From Sipunculus nudus (lineage: Eukaryota; Annelida; Sipuncula; Golfingiida; Sipunculidae), in assembly GCA_026874595.1 (NCBI GenBank), contig CM049310.1, positions 70,135,556-70,199,555 on the forward strand: DNA of 64,000 nucleotides, written 5' to 3'. The notes under the pieces are model-generated. The model saw only the letters and a program-made list of their open reading frames with translations. It was not told where the DNA came from and ran no database searches. A program made the translations under genes and the position numbers. Positions within the stretch are counted from its first letter, which is position 1; the number at the start of each line of letters is the position of its first letter. Below are positions 28,389 to 41,900 of the stretch, piece by piece.

Positions 28389-28500
28389 TATGACATAGCC
28401 TTGTGGTTACGCTGTTGGACTTGGAGCTTAAGGTCCCTGGTTTCAGCCATGCTGGTGCCTTCATGGCAAATTCTTGCTAGAATCTCAGAGATTTGACAGA
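28389..28500 (+). mobile_element. tRNA-derived SINE remnant, family 3
   Basis: TAGCCTTGTGGTTACGCTG is an A-box-like head, TTGGACTTGGAGCTTAAGG spans the anticodon region, and GGTTTCAGCCA is a decayed B-box. The order and spacing are tRNA-like, but the copy is degraded and cannot be a functional tRNA. Confidence 0.6.
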
Positions 28501-29185
28501 TTCAGAAGTAATAATGCTTTTTATGGAACAAAACCAATACATGTTACAACAGCACAAAACTTGCCTTGAAATATCATGACAAATTTTCACAATCTTAGTT
28601 GCAATGTTTTTCCGTGATATTTAGAATTCTGTAATCATAGCATTTGCTGAAAAACCTGACACAGTCTTCATTGTAAAAACAACAAGTTTATGCATATGAC
28701 ATTTTTGCTGGCCGATTGCACACTTATATAACATTGGAACTCATCAAATAATGCCAGCAAAACTGTAATATATTGATGTTACCATAGAAGACCAGTCAGT
28801 GAAATGGCCTGAACTACAGCACAATTTTCTAACCAACCACCATACTGACAGGTCATTGTGAGAACACTTTAATTCCCTTCTATGGTATAGATGTTTCAGA
28901 CATATTTAACACAGAAAGTGATGGTGTTAAAAGGGTAAATATGGTAATGGACGATTCCATTAAATTAATGCAGTGCTGTGAACATTTCTAGGCTTAGAGG
29001 ATCCTGAGGGAATTTCAGGTGCTAATCTCAAGAAAATATCCTTTCACTTGCCAATATTTATGGGATTTTTAACACCCTGGCATTATTCCATGTCATAAAC
29101 CAATCTGATGTGCCAGTTTGTACATATGATAATTTATTTTATCTTGATCATTATTAGACATCCATATTCATGTTGATTCTTGTTT
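28501..29185. other. AT-rich DNA downstream of PTPA
   Basis: No gene is visible. The segment may include the end of the PTPA 3' UTR (see the signal at 29133-29138). Confidence 0.4.
29133..29138 (-). terminator. Candidate PTPA polyadenylation signal (AATAAA)
   Basis: A minus-strand AATAAA lies about 740 bases after the PTPA stop codon. If the donor next to the stop is not used, the 3' UTR would end near here and would contain the whole 31-bp minisatellite at 29186-29698. The hexamer alone is weak evidence in AT-rich DNA. Confidence 0.25.
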
Positions 29186-29698
29186 GTGCCACCAATAATC
29201 ATACTAACTCTTGTCAAAGCCATCTATAATCATACTGACTCCTGTCAAAGCCATCTATAATCATACTGACTCTTATTAAAGTCATCTATAATCAAACTGA
29301 CTCTTGTCAAAGCCATCTATAATCATACTGACTCTTGTCAAAGCCATCTATAATCATACTGACTCTTATTAAAGTCTTCTATAATCATACTGACTCTTAT
29401 TAAAGTCATCTATAATCATACTGACTCTTATTAAAGCCATCTATAATCATACTGACTCTTATTAAAGCCATCTATAATCATACTGACTCTTATTAAAGTC
29501 ATCTATAATCATACTGACTCTTATTAAAGTCATCTATAATCATACTGACTCTTATTAAAGTCATCTATAATCATACTGACTCTTATTAAAGTCATCTATA
29601 ATCATACTGACTCTTATTAAAGCCATCTATAATCATACTGACTCTTATTAAAGCCATCTGTAATCATACTGACTCTTATTAAAGTCATCTATAATCAT
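29186..29698. repeat. 31-bp minisatellite just downstream of the PTPA stop
   Basis: About 16 copies of a unit containing CTATAATCATACTGACTC and TTATTAAAG repeat every 31 bp (for example CATCTATAA at 29221 and 29252). Two unit types alternate: TCTTGTCAAAGCC and TCTTATTAAAGTC. The array starts 180 bp after the PTPA stop and could lie in its 3' UTR. Confidence 0.93.
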
Positions 29699-29876
29699 GT
29701 CAGTCCTCTTGCATCGAATCAAAGACTGATAAACTGAAACACTGCACAAGTCATTATAATCACTTATGCCAATCATACTTTCAGATTTTCCCTATAGGGA
29801 CCATTTAACCATTTTCTGGCAATACCTAGTTAGGCAAGTCTTTTTGTATTTGCTTTATGCTATCATTAACTTACCT

Positions 29877-29951
29877 TTAAGGCTGGGCAGGATCTATCCT
29901 CATCAATGAGCCAAACATAAAATGCTGAATAACAGGAAACTTTGCAAGCAC
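29877..29951 (-). CDS. PTPA: PTPA coding exon 9 with stop codon (residues 288-311)
   Basis: The exon encodes VLAKFPVIQHFMFGSLMRID and PAQP before TAA, matching the LEKFPVIQHFKFGSLLPI C-terminus of human PTPA. Acceptor tttttatgtag|GTG. The stop is followed at once by AG|GTAAGT, a consensus splice donor, so the 3' UTR may be spliced to a further non-coding exon; alternatively the exon simply reads through. Confidence 0.96.
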   Translation of the reverse strand: MLAKFPVIQHFMFGSLMRIDPAQP

Positions 29952-32900
29952 CTACATAAAAAAGATACATAGTTTATATTAGAAAATCAGATAGATGGGC
30001 ATATCAATTTAACAACCAGAAAATGGGTAATCAACAAGTGACTACAGGTATCCGCCAAATAACAGACACATGGGTAAAGTAAGGCATTGAATGTTCCTAA
30101 CATGACATGACTCCAAATTTGTGGCATCAGAGATGCCAAATAAACTCCTCATATATGTACAATTTTCACCAAAAACAGATCTACAGATCTGAGTCAACAT
30201 AGTGGGTTTAATTTGGTAACTAGAAATTTTAAGGAATGCAAGCCTCCCCCATGTGGGGGTTCCCTTTTGTAAGATGCTCCCAAAACATATGTTTGCATTC
30301 ACTTATTCTGCCAAAATTCATGAGTGACTAATCAGAACACATTTATACAATTACCTCTCACTTACAACTCAGACAAAAGAAGTGTATCTAGCTTAGACAA
30401 GTTCAACAAACTGAGACTCACTGTATATTTTTATATGATAAAAGATAAATGATAAAAGATGCAGTTTACCTCTGCCTTGTACATTTTGATTAGACCTGAG
30501 TTCACTTTCTCCCACTTGGGTACACCACTGATATTCCATAACTGGTTAGAGTGTTCAGCAAATGGCCCCGTTTTTACCTGTAAAAGAGATGTAAAGTAAA
30601 GCCTCCCAATCACATTATACAGGTAGACATATATAAAACCACACCTGTTTTCTTTTCTGATCTGTCACTATTTTTCTTGTTATCACAATCTTATTCCTAC
30701 AAGTCATATGACAAATTCAACAAATAATCCTGTGATTATCATGATAAGACAAAATGTGTTGATCTGATGGATCTGAAAAGAATCAGTATAAATTACATAC
30801 ACTCTCATAAATGTAATCCAGCAAGTAAATATGTTTTTTTCAATTATTCTCAGACGGCAGAATAGATTTGGAGCTTCAAGTTCAATTTAGAACAACTGCA
30901 ACATATGGCTTTTTTTTGTTGGCTTTAACACTTTTATTGCTACCAAGTGTGCTATTTAAATAAATTTTAAACGCTCTCTTAATAAAAATATCAATTTGTT
31001 ATGATAATCTTGTGCTGCAAATCAATATTAATATATTTCCCAACAGTCAGCCTTGATATTTTCGAAAATTGATGACTAAACTTAGGCCAATAATAGATAT
31101 TTAGGGATTTCTTGTCTCTTACCTTATTTATATACTGAATAGCACTTAGAAACATGTAGTCTTTTCCATATGCATCACAGATTTCTGCATTTGTGAAAGA
31201 CTTGGGTGATAACCTCTTGTGACCTATACAAAGTAAAAGCATTGAGCATAGGGATGATCTGCTGGAGTATGAATAAAATACAACATATTATAAGAAATAC
31301 CTAATCACTATATCCTTCCTAAGGAAGGTAAATGAACCACAAAATAAATAAACATCCTCCCATGAAGACTTATTCTTTTGTTATATTAACACTTCATCAG
31401 GTATACCAAAAGGTGGAATGAGAAAACTTATAAATGTAGTGACTGAGCTGTGAATTATATAATGTGCTTTTATTCACAGAGGTCATTCTATTTAGTTAGC
31501 ATTGTTCTTCAGCAGTAAAACTCTTTTATATGACACAGCAGAAAATTGAGATCCAAGTGAGATCGCACATGCACATAACAAGCATCATTTTTCAACACAG
31601 GAAAACCATGTGATATCTAAATCTGGGTGGGATAAGTGTAGAGGAGGGTGCTTGATCTCAAAATGCTGCTGATGAGTAGGTGAAATCAGAATCAAACTTC
31701 AACTTACAGGTAAGTCTTATCTAATTTTCCAATTCTACCTTCTCATCAAGCATTCTGAGATCAACTTCAAGCTCACATGGTTTGACCAAGAAGTTTAAAC
31801 AAACTGGAGATTCAACTAAGAGGGGAGGGGGGGGGGGGAAGCCATGCCAGCACTTGTGTGTGAGCCAAGCACTAATTGCAATTAAGACGAGATAAGCTTA
31901 TTAACGCTACTGTGTGCCAACAGGGCCTTTGATGTAGTGCTACTGTGTGCCAACAGGGCCTTTGATGTAGTGCGGCTGTCAGGTCTCATCAGTCTGAGGG
32001 TGATAAAATCAGTAGCAAAGAGATAAATCACCGGAATGAAAAAGAATAAAATTATCAATGCGCAGATTGTTTGTTTTGGTAGGAATTTTGAACAACAGCT
32101 TTATCTAGAGAGGTCGCTTGTTGGGAACTCACTGGAGCAATTTGGGGTCACTTGTGGTCACTCTTCATCAATATTTACTGTGATAAATAACGAACCTCTG
32201 GGTAATATCAAACCGTATTTTCCTTGAATAAACATCAGATTTCCGTTTGTTCACATCAGTCTACACACTTCAAACACATATGAATTATTAACCTTGTTTT
32301 GTAATATTCTGTGGGATACACAGTTGGTTGATGTTTATATTAAACTAAGATTGTGCCAATAATAATCTTGAAATCTCAAGACTAACATAAGTAGTTGCTA
32401 ACTTAACAGACAACAGCTGTGTCTCCAAAAATGTACGAGTTGTTCTGAATTGACACCTAATTGAAGATTCTCGTGCTGTATCAATTAGCACCAGGCTTAT
32501 CAGCAGCATCTCTCTGTGCCACTGATTACCCAGTTCTAAGATGCTGTCAGCAACATTCAACATGGAAATTCCTTGAATAGGATCTCCAGTCACTATAAAC
32601 TCCCTGGTTTGACTGCCTAGTAATGACAGTGTTTAGGAAATATGTGTTGTTTGTGCACATGAGGTGACAGTGTATCAAGTCATCTGCTAATTAATGCAGA
32701 AGTCTCTTGCAGTTAGAATACTCAAATCCTTTCCTACGGCCTAACCCTCCTTTCTACAAACTTTGTTAATTGTTGTTACTGTAAACTGGGGGGACTTTAG
32801 CTAACAGGTTTTATATCTAAAGCCATAGGTACCCACATGTGCTATGCTGCAGTCACAGGTGCTGATCCATTGCTGTGCCGTGATTCATTGTGTCCATCTA

Positions 32901-35900
32901 ACCATGACTGCTTGTAAATTTGTTCCACTATCATTTAAGTGGTGTAAAATATTTAATAAACCAAATCATGTGTTAGTGATATGCTGTATCCAAATTATGC
33001 TGTTTTATCCAAATTATTTGTAAGTTAGAGGACCACACAACCCAATGTCAAATGGGATACAGCTGGCCATAAAAGTTCTGTTTTATTCTCTATACTTTGC
33101 CAGCTGATAAGATTCTGTAAGTAGTATTCTTATTGTAAATTGCTTCAAGAAGTGGCCAATGTGCATTAATAAAGTATATTGACACCTGGCTGTTGCAGTT
33201 AATAAAGACAGCATAACCATAAGACAGTTATGGCTGAGTTCAGGGATATAATTAATGGTTAGAATACATATTTTAATCCTGGTCAAACTTTCTCTGAGTG
33301 AAACTTGTTTACTCTTTATGTTCTTTGCACCATGGGTTGGCATTTTGTCAGTAGGCTTCCCACTGAGACAAAATTGACTCTGTAGATGTTAATACAACGC
33401 CGATGTCACCAGATGATGATAACCTTAAAAAGGTCTGTGAGATGCTCCTAGGAGGTTGCTGCGCTAATGATGCATGTGATGCAGATGCACAATCTCAGTT
33501 GATTTCAGTGTGCTTGATGGGTAGGCAAAATAAATATAAAAAGACATCATGAAATACAAGATGTTACCTATTAGCTGTGAACTGCCCCATATAAATGGTA
33601 TAAACTGGAAGTCATCGAGGCTCCAAACTCCCTGACTGCCAGCTGGTTCCATTCTGTATGTCATCTGTAGCTTTCTGACAAACTCCATATACCTGTAAAG
33701 TATACAATCCCTGTAAGTCTGTGAAAACAATGCTTCTGTTCACTTCACATATTGTACTATGCTCAGGTTCACTTCACATATTGTACTATGCTCAGGTTCA
33801 CTTCACATATTATACTATGCTCAGGTTCACTTCACATATTGTACTATGCTCAGGTTCACTTCACATATTGTACTATGCTCAGGTTCACTTCACATATTGT
33901 ACTATGCTCAGATGTACTATTTCTAAGAGCAGTAATGAAATTGTCAGACATCCCTGTATCAATAGCTAGATATTTGAGCACTACACTGAAAGTAACATCT
34001 GAAGTATCTATCATTTGAAATTTTAATACAGGGAAATCTCATTAACACAACCACCAGCGGAGAAGCCAAAGTTGTCTTGTTGGTGGGGAGGTCATGTTAG
34101 CCAGAGGTTTTTATGAGGATTTATATTAGTCCGGGATCAAAAGAGGTGGTCATCTTAGCAGGGGTGGTTGTCATAGTGGGGATGGTCTTCATAGCAGGGG
34201 TGGTCGTCATAGCAGGGTGGTCGTCAGGCGAGATTTCACTGAATTAGTTTCTGAGCATATTAGATGAAATGCCATTGGTCAGAAATGAATTAACCCACAA
34301 CTGAATGGATGATTTTGGGGAAATTTTATTTACAGTTTGTAAGTTAATTCACTGAGAAGAAAGTTGTTAATCCCTCTACAACAAGACGAATATTTACTTG
34401 GAATACAAACTGTAATATACCTTATGTGTATCACAAGAGTTATAGCTATAAAAATTTGAGTGCTGGCTAAATTTACAGACATTGGCGTAGCAGAAAGGAG
34501 ATGGTCACGGCAGGAGGTCCAGGGGCAAAGCCCTGATGGGGGGGGGGGGGGGGGGGGGGGGGGGGCAAGGGCTCTCGAATGATTCATTTTTGTTAACATA
34601 CTTATGAGTTACAAATTTAATGCAGTTTGGGTAATAAATAATCAAAGTTTCATTGCTGGTAGCTGCTTTTTAAAGATCTTTAAGATCTTTTGTGCTGGTT
34701 GGTGGGTTGCAAATATTAGCCTTTTGCTGGCAGGCAGATGCCTGTCTGGCTACCCCCAACCAGCGCCGACCGGCGTGGTTATAACCCTGTGTATCACTAT
34801 CATATCATGTTTTACATGTCTCATTTCATGAGTGAATATTGGAATACACATTGCATTGTGACATAATGTATCTACTGCTGCTGCATCCAGTAAATTTGCT
34901 TGGCATATTATTTTCAAGTATCCAATTTATTAAGTAAAGGATAACTTAGTAGTCAATATATTTAAAAAGGCTTAAGATCATGACATACTTCTACAATTGT
35001 AATAAATGTTGCAAATTAGCTCCACAATTTCTGTTAGATAAATTGCATGACAATGATACAGCATTTTCACATGAGGCAGTGTCAACAACAGGATATATTG
35101 TAGTTAAAGGACTGGGTAAATCTTCAAAATAATAACACATCACCAGTTCACCCAAAGAAATTATTTGCCCTTTTTAACCCAGTAATGAATTTCAAACTTA
35201 ATACTTGCAATTTAAACTTTTATTCAGAATAAGGATTTCTTTTTGAATATGAAAATCTTTCATATATGTGATGGCTTTTAAAACTATTTGTATGTATGAG
35301 ACAGTTTTCATGCATATCAGCTCTTGGTGACATAATACAGATTCTTCATACGTCTACAAAGGACACAATCATTTGTGCTGTGGGAGAATCACCTGATGCA
35401 TGATAGCAATGATCTGTGTGTACATACCTCTGGAAAACTTTATTTACAACTGCCACAGAATCTTCTTGAGTAAAAGCACCAATTTTGAACAGACAGCACA
35501 GAAATGCTGCAAATGCCATTTCATGCCCTGCAAAGATAAAAAAGAACATTTATTCATTGGTATCCAGGCTCATCTTCATAATACAGTTAAGCTCCTCTAT
35601 AGTGGACTGCCATGAGAGCAGATGATTTGTCCATTATGGTGAAAAGCCTACTGGAAGTGGAAGTAGAGTATATTAATTTTGCAGTTACAATGTACTTGTA
35701 CTGACACCAGCCAAGCCAGCCATCTGTGTGTATGTTGGCAGAGTGATGTTCACTGTTGGGTGGCTAAAAAGAGTGTATTGTCCTGATTAGCTGGGCATCT
35801 GCTCCAGAGGGGTTCTTAAAGCACTTAAAACATCTGGTCATCTGAAAGCCTGTCCATTACACTGGATGTCCCCCCTAGACCAGTGTCCACAGGCTGGGGA

Positions 35901-38900
35901 TTCACTGTATCAAATCTGTGGCACCTAGCAACACTTTCACAGACCTTGTTCCGGCCAGCTGTTCTGGTGTCTACTTATTAATAATGAAATGGGCAACTGA
36001 ACCAATCAAATGACTGACATACAGTTGTTCTATGTGAACATCTGGTGTGATGTCTCAATAAAATGTTAAGCATGGCCAGGAGGGCATCAAGAGTCTAACC
36101 CATCGAATAAAGCCATATGAGCCTGTCCCAATACTGGTGTGTGTGTACTTGAGTATAAGCCTGTCCCATTACTGGTGTGTGTGTACTTGAGTATAAGCCT
36201 GTCCCATTACTGGTGTGTGTGTGTACTTGTATATAAGCCTGTCCCATTACTGGTGAGTGTGTTCTTGTTAAGGCAGCGTGTGAACAGTGTACTGTTAACA
36301 CTTTGTTTATCTTGATTTCAGCCAAAATACTTGCAGGTATGTTCATTTTTCATGAATTAGTTGTCAGAGCAGCTCAGTGAATGAAGGTCTGTGAAAGCAT
36401 TGCTGTCACATACTTGACAGTATAGGACACAAACAGAAGGAAACACTGTGATTCAATCTTTGACATAAAATTTGTATATCAACATCAGAAATCTTAATGT
36501 TTATATGCCTTACCTGATACTGACTATTACTCAATGTTTTAAATATCACTTTCCACAGGGTGAGCAAATATTGTATAAACACTCACACATCAATTGATAC
36601 TGCCACAATATTTTACTTTGTATGACTGTCACCAGAGAACTGTGACTTATTTCATTATTAGGTTATTGCACATTCAAGTAAAGATAGGATAACCAGATGA
36701 TTGTTTCTACAATTTGTTGTATATTAATATGCAATATCATGTATCAATGTTGGCGGGGGAACGTAGGTTAAGGGAACCCAGGTGTTTAATTTGATGCTAG
36801 TTTCAGTACAGCTATAATTCTGTGAGAATCGGTGCTTGCCAGTTTTAATCTAGATGCTTTCCTGTAGTAGCATTGTTTACTGTAGACTTCAAAGGCAATG
36901 CACCATGCATACTTATTTTTTTACTTATATTTTGCTTTGGTCTCTGAAGGCGTGTCGATTTTAGTATTCATGCATTGAACAACAGGCCACATAATATTGT
37001 AGGTCAATAAGGGCGGTCAGGATGTGTGATGTAAGCAGGCATATATCAGCTGAAGATGCTACAGAAAGGACATGATCTCCTAGTTCAGCTCATTAGATGG
37101 TGTGATCTGACAGTCTGTCAGACCACAGGAGGGTCTGAGGTTGTCTGTGACCTGATCAGCTGAGGGATGACTTCCCAGTGTATTGTAGGTCAGTCTGCAG
37201 GCGACCGATGTAAATCTCACTAATGGACTTGTGAGTTGTGTTTTCAGAAGGACTTGTAAGCAGCTGATGCATTTCTGTCATGGTAAAGCCAAGCAAACAA
37301 ACCAGGACAATTAATACGCTGATCATTGTTAAGCTACATTCCCACTGAAGCAGGCAGTACTATGGATAGGCAAGGATTACCACGGATCACCCCGGATACC
37401 GTCCGGGGTGGTCCGTGGTGATCAGGGGTGTTTTTGGAGAAAACGGCAGAAATCTCCATTTCACACAGCAGCACAACGGTAGAGCCCGGATCTTCCCAGC
37501 AGCGCCAAGGACCATCTCAGCATCACCCTGGATGCACTGGAAATAACACCAGCACAGCCACAGATAGACCCGGACCACCAAAACAGCACCTCAGATTACC
37601 CCGGACCATCCCGGCAGAGCCCCGGACAATCCCGGCAACGCCCCGGGGTGGCCTGGTATAGCACCTGGACCGTCCCGGTAGAGCCCCGGATAGAGGCCTG
37701 ACAAGGAGGTGGCAATCAGCACATCCATCAATCCTGGGCTCTGCCATGTTGGTCCGTCGCTCTGCCGGGGTAGTTTGGGTGGTTTTCCACGTCACGGGAC
37801 TGCCAAGGAGTGTCACAGCAATGCCCTGGACTTCCACGGCAGTGGCACAGACACCCTCGGCATAGGCCCGTCAGAGCTGCGGATGAGCCCCGGATCACCA
37901 CGGATTACATTCCGCCCCGGATCACGAATTGCCCCGGCAGTTTTTGACATCCAGGGATCACCCTGGACCTCTCCGTGGCACTGCCGTAGCTCTGCCTGGT
38001 CCTGTATGGGACTTATACTTTAATGGTACCGTATTTTGTTGTGTACAGTGGCATATTCTGGTACATAGTGCTGGATATATCCAGGGTAATACTGCAGTGA
38101 CAGACATTGTCTGAGTGATATTACAGAGAAGTCTGTGAGCCTATCTGTCAGTGATTCTGAGAAGTGAGTACTTTAGGAGTGAGGACTGTGTCAAGCCAGT
38201 ATTTTGTTTTAAGGTGAGAAACGCTTGTGTGTGTGTATACAATGATAACCACCTGGACTATGGGAGTGAATACGCAAGTCACATGCACTATGATCATCTG
38301 AACAGCGGCTGTGTTGCCAGGTGAATTTTCTGTGTTATCTGTGCTTATGGCGTGTCAGGATTGATCAGGACTGTGTGAATTTGTGTTATCATATGGACTC
38401 CAAGGATCCATTTTATCTTATGTGTGGAAAGCCTCTCCAGAGAATTGTTAGTTTGATTTTATTATACTTTAAGTGTTTTTGTTACAAAACTTTCTCATCT
38501 TTTTGAGTGTATGTGTGAGTTTCAGCCAGCTTTTGTCCACTGTTTAAAAGAACCTGGAAGGTCCATTCCTTCGGGGATGTGACAGTGACAATGTTTCAGT
38601 GCACCAATGTATCATTAGACCCCTAATATTTGTTTATACCTTTATTTTTTCATAACTCAATGTACTTTCTCTACCACCCAGATGACTATCAGTCATAACT
38701 TACCTGTGCCATAGTCTATCCGTGTTGAGTTTCCAACACTTTCCTTCAAGTACACTGATAATTCTGGAACTGCTCGGTGATATTTTTCTTCCAGTGCCTC
38801 TTTCAGTAGCTTTTCTGATTTCTGTCATAGAAACAGAACTTAAAAACTACATGTTATTATAAATTTCAACAATGAATTAAACCAAGAAGGGATAGAATTA

Positions 38901-41900
38901 TAGCTCCACTCCCATCCCCACATAAGGACATAATATACAAAATGCACTATGTGTTGTGTCAGTCAATTAAAAATTGTCAAGAAAATATGCTTATGACATA
39001 TCTATTATGAGCAAACTATAAAGAGATATAAATAATTATTTATTTGATTGTCTGGCTTAGTTATGGTTGGCAAAATTCTAAGCTGAACTTGAACTTTACC
39101 CATAATTTCTACATGTGACCTGTGACATTCAGGGTTTATTGTGTACCCAAAATGGCATCCCCCATGAGAGGTTTCAAGAAACTTGCCAGGGTTCAATAAG
39201 GGTGTCGGGGCGCAACATGAAAGTACTCAGAAAGACAGCATCCAGGTGAAAATCTATATCTGCAGAAAGAGTCTGTGTCAGTAAAGTTTTAAGCATTTTT
39301 TACCACGCCCAAACCTCAAATAGATGACCACTTAGCTGTGCTAAGAGAATATTGTATTCATGAAGATAGCTTTTGAATGATTTAAAACATTTTGTGAATA
39401 TCATAATTTTGAAACTTCATGAATATAAAGCTAACCACGGTATTATGCAAAGAAATTAGTGCTGACACCTGGTGACCATTCATACCTCTTCCAGTCGACT
39501 GAACCAGTCCCTGAAGGCCTTGTTGCCAAACCTCTGTGGCTGCTCAATGGGTGGGATTTCATCAATCCACTTATCTAGTGTCTCAAGCAATGCTGTTAGT
39601 TTAGATATGATCTGAAAAAAAGCAACAAAAAAAAAACTGTAACTATTGGCTTGGCAAATGAAACATAAATAGAACTATCAGACTCATTATTTATACACCT
39701 TCTTCTTTGTACCCTCTTCATGAACGTCTGTTATATGTAACATACTGACCTGTTTTATTAGGGATTCATAAAATATATTGCATTGTTGATAATAGAACAT
39801 GAACTGCCTATGATTAGGTATATGTTTTTCTATGTGATATATAATGTTTGCATATGTGTATTTGTTATGGTTTATTAAAATAATTTTTCCTTGACTTTTA
39901 ATGTGTACGTATATAGATGTTTTGTGTACAATACATATTGTAATTTAAAAAGGTAGCTTAGGGGGAGAACAAACATATGGTAAATACTTTTAACTTCTAA
40001 CCTCATGCTTGTTCTCCCACTAAGCCTTTTATATTATCTTTTTTATGAACTTACTAAGAACACCCCCCCCCCCCCAAAAAAAAGATTGCTTGATACTGTA
40101 GACATGATATGGTTAGTGGTCAGGTGGATTTTGCAATACCTAAAGTTTACATTCTTCATTGTAAAGCAATTGCAATAAGTAAATTACTGTTTGCAGGCAA
40201 TAAAGCTCACAAAAGAATCAAAACAAGGGCACCGCAAAGCAGAGCATCCCCTTGCAGGAGAGCATCATCTTATCGGTTACATAAGTGTGAAAATGATGAG
40301 GGTACGTCTTTGACCTTGACCTAAGACCCTCTGACCTTGAACTCATTAGGGCTCTTCATCCATGTGTGGGTGAGCCATATGTGAAAGAAGAAAGGTTTAG
40401 GTGAAACAGTTTGGCTTAAAATCCATCCACAAGCTTTTTTAGAAAGTGGGTCCCATGGCCTTGACCTTTGACCCAGTGACCTCAAAATCCATAGGGTTCT
40501 TCATCCATGTGTGGATGAGCCATATGTGAAAGAAGAAAGGTTTCGGTGAAACGGTTTGGCTTAAAATCCATCCACAAGCTTTTTCAGAAAGTGGGTCCCA
40601 TGGCCTTGACCTTTGACCTTGTGACCTCAAAATCCATAGGGTTCTTTATCCATGTGTGGATGAGCCATATGTGAAAGAAGAAAGGTTTAGGTGAAAGGGT
40701 TTGGCTTAAAATCCATCCACAAGCTTTTTCAGAAAGTGGGTCCCATGGCCATGACCTTTGACCCTGTGACCTCAAAATCCGTAGAGTTCTTCATCCATGT
40801 GTGGATTAGCCGTATGTGAAAGAAGAAAGGTTTAGGTGAAACAGTTTTGCTTAAAATTGATCCACAGGTTTTTCAGAAAGTGGGTACTATGGCCATGACC
40901 TTTGACCCAGTGACCTCAAAATCCATAGGGTTTTTCATCCATGTGTGGATGAGCCATATGTGAAAGAAGAAAGGTTTAGGTGAAACGGTTTGGCTTAAAA
41001 TCCATCCACAAGCTTTTTCAGAAAGTGGGTCCCATGGCCTTGACCTTTGACCCTGTGACCTCAAAATCCATAGGGTTCTTTATCCATGTGTGGATGAGCC
41101 ATATGTGAAAGAAGAAAGGTTTAGGTGAAATGGTTTGGCTTAAAATCCATCCACAAGCTTTTTCAGAAAGTGGGTCCCATGGCCATGACCTTTGACCCTG
41201 TGACCTCAAAATCCGTAGAGTTCTTCATCCATGTGTGGATTAGCCGTATGTGAAAGAAGAAAGGTTTAGGTGAAACAGTTTTGCTTAAAATTGATCCACA
41301 GGTTTTTAAAAAAAAGTGGGTCCCGTAGCCTTGACCTTTGACCCTTTAACCTCAAAATCGATAAGGTTCTTCGTTTATGTGTGGGTAAGCAATATGTGAA
41401 AGATAAAAGGTTTAAGTGAAGCAATTTGGCTTAAAATTGACCTACAAGGCAATCCTAGACAGATGGATGGAATAACGGGCGGATGCACAAACGGAGGCGT
41501 TACTATAACCACAAGAACGATACTCTAAACTACTGTAGACTTGTCTAACATAAATATGTCATAAATATTGAACTAAATTGTCTAATATTAACAGTTTGGC
41601 CACATATAAAATCCAGGGTGTGGAGTAAGGTACAAATTTCCAGCATTTTCAGCACCTAGAATTTTACCTTGTAAGACGTGTATGATTTTAGAGTAGGTTT
41701 TATGGATAAAAATACGTACCTGGGACTCTGGACATTCGTCCCGTAGTTTCTTCCCTTGGACAGCATCATTCATAGCTCCTATGAACCCAAGTAAATCTCT
41801 ATAGGCCTGGAAAAACAACAGTCAGTCTGTTACATGTTATTAGTCTTAGTTCATACCTATACTGGTACTGATTATATCAATGAGTGGTCATTTTCTTTCA

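Noticed and set aside
29186-29698. CRISPR-like array
   Set aside because: Units are head-to-tail 31-bp repeats without spacers, in an animal genome; it is a minisatellite.
32345-32593. 82-residue minus-strand ORF inside PTPA intron 6 as an extra exon
   Set aside because: PTPA exons 6 and 7 already join in phase across this interval, and the peptide is not part of the family.
33721-34018. Overlapping plus-strand ORFs with a repeated motif
   Set aside because: They are products of the 29-bp minisatellite.
37523-38023. Two 104-residue ORFs on opposite strands
   Set aside because: They fall in a GC-rich degenerate repeat with few stops in any frame and lack splice context or known motifs.
40439-41209. 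Four near-identical 63-residue minus-strand ORFs
   Set aside because: They repeat at 145-bp and 434-bp spacing with the satellite and have no features beyond it.
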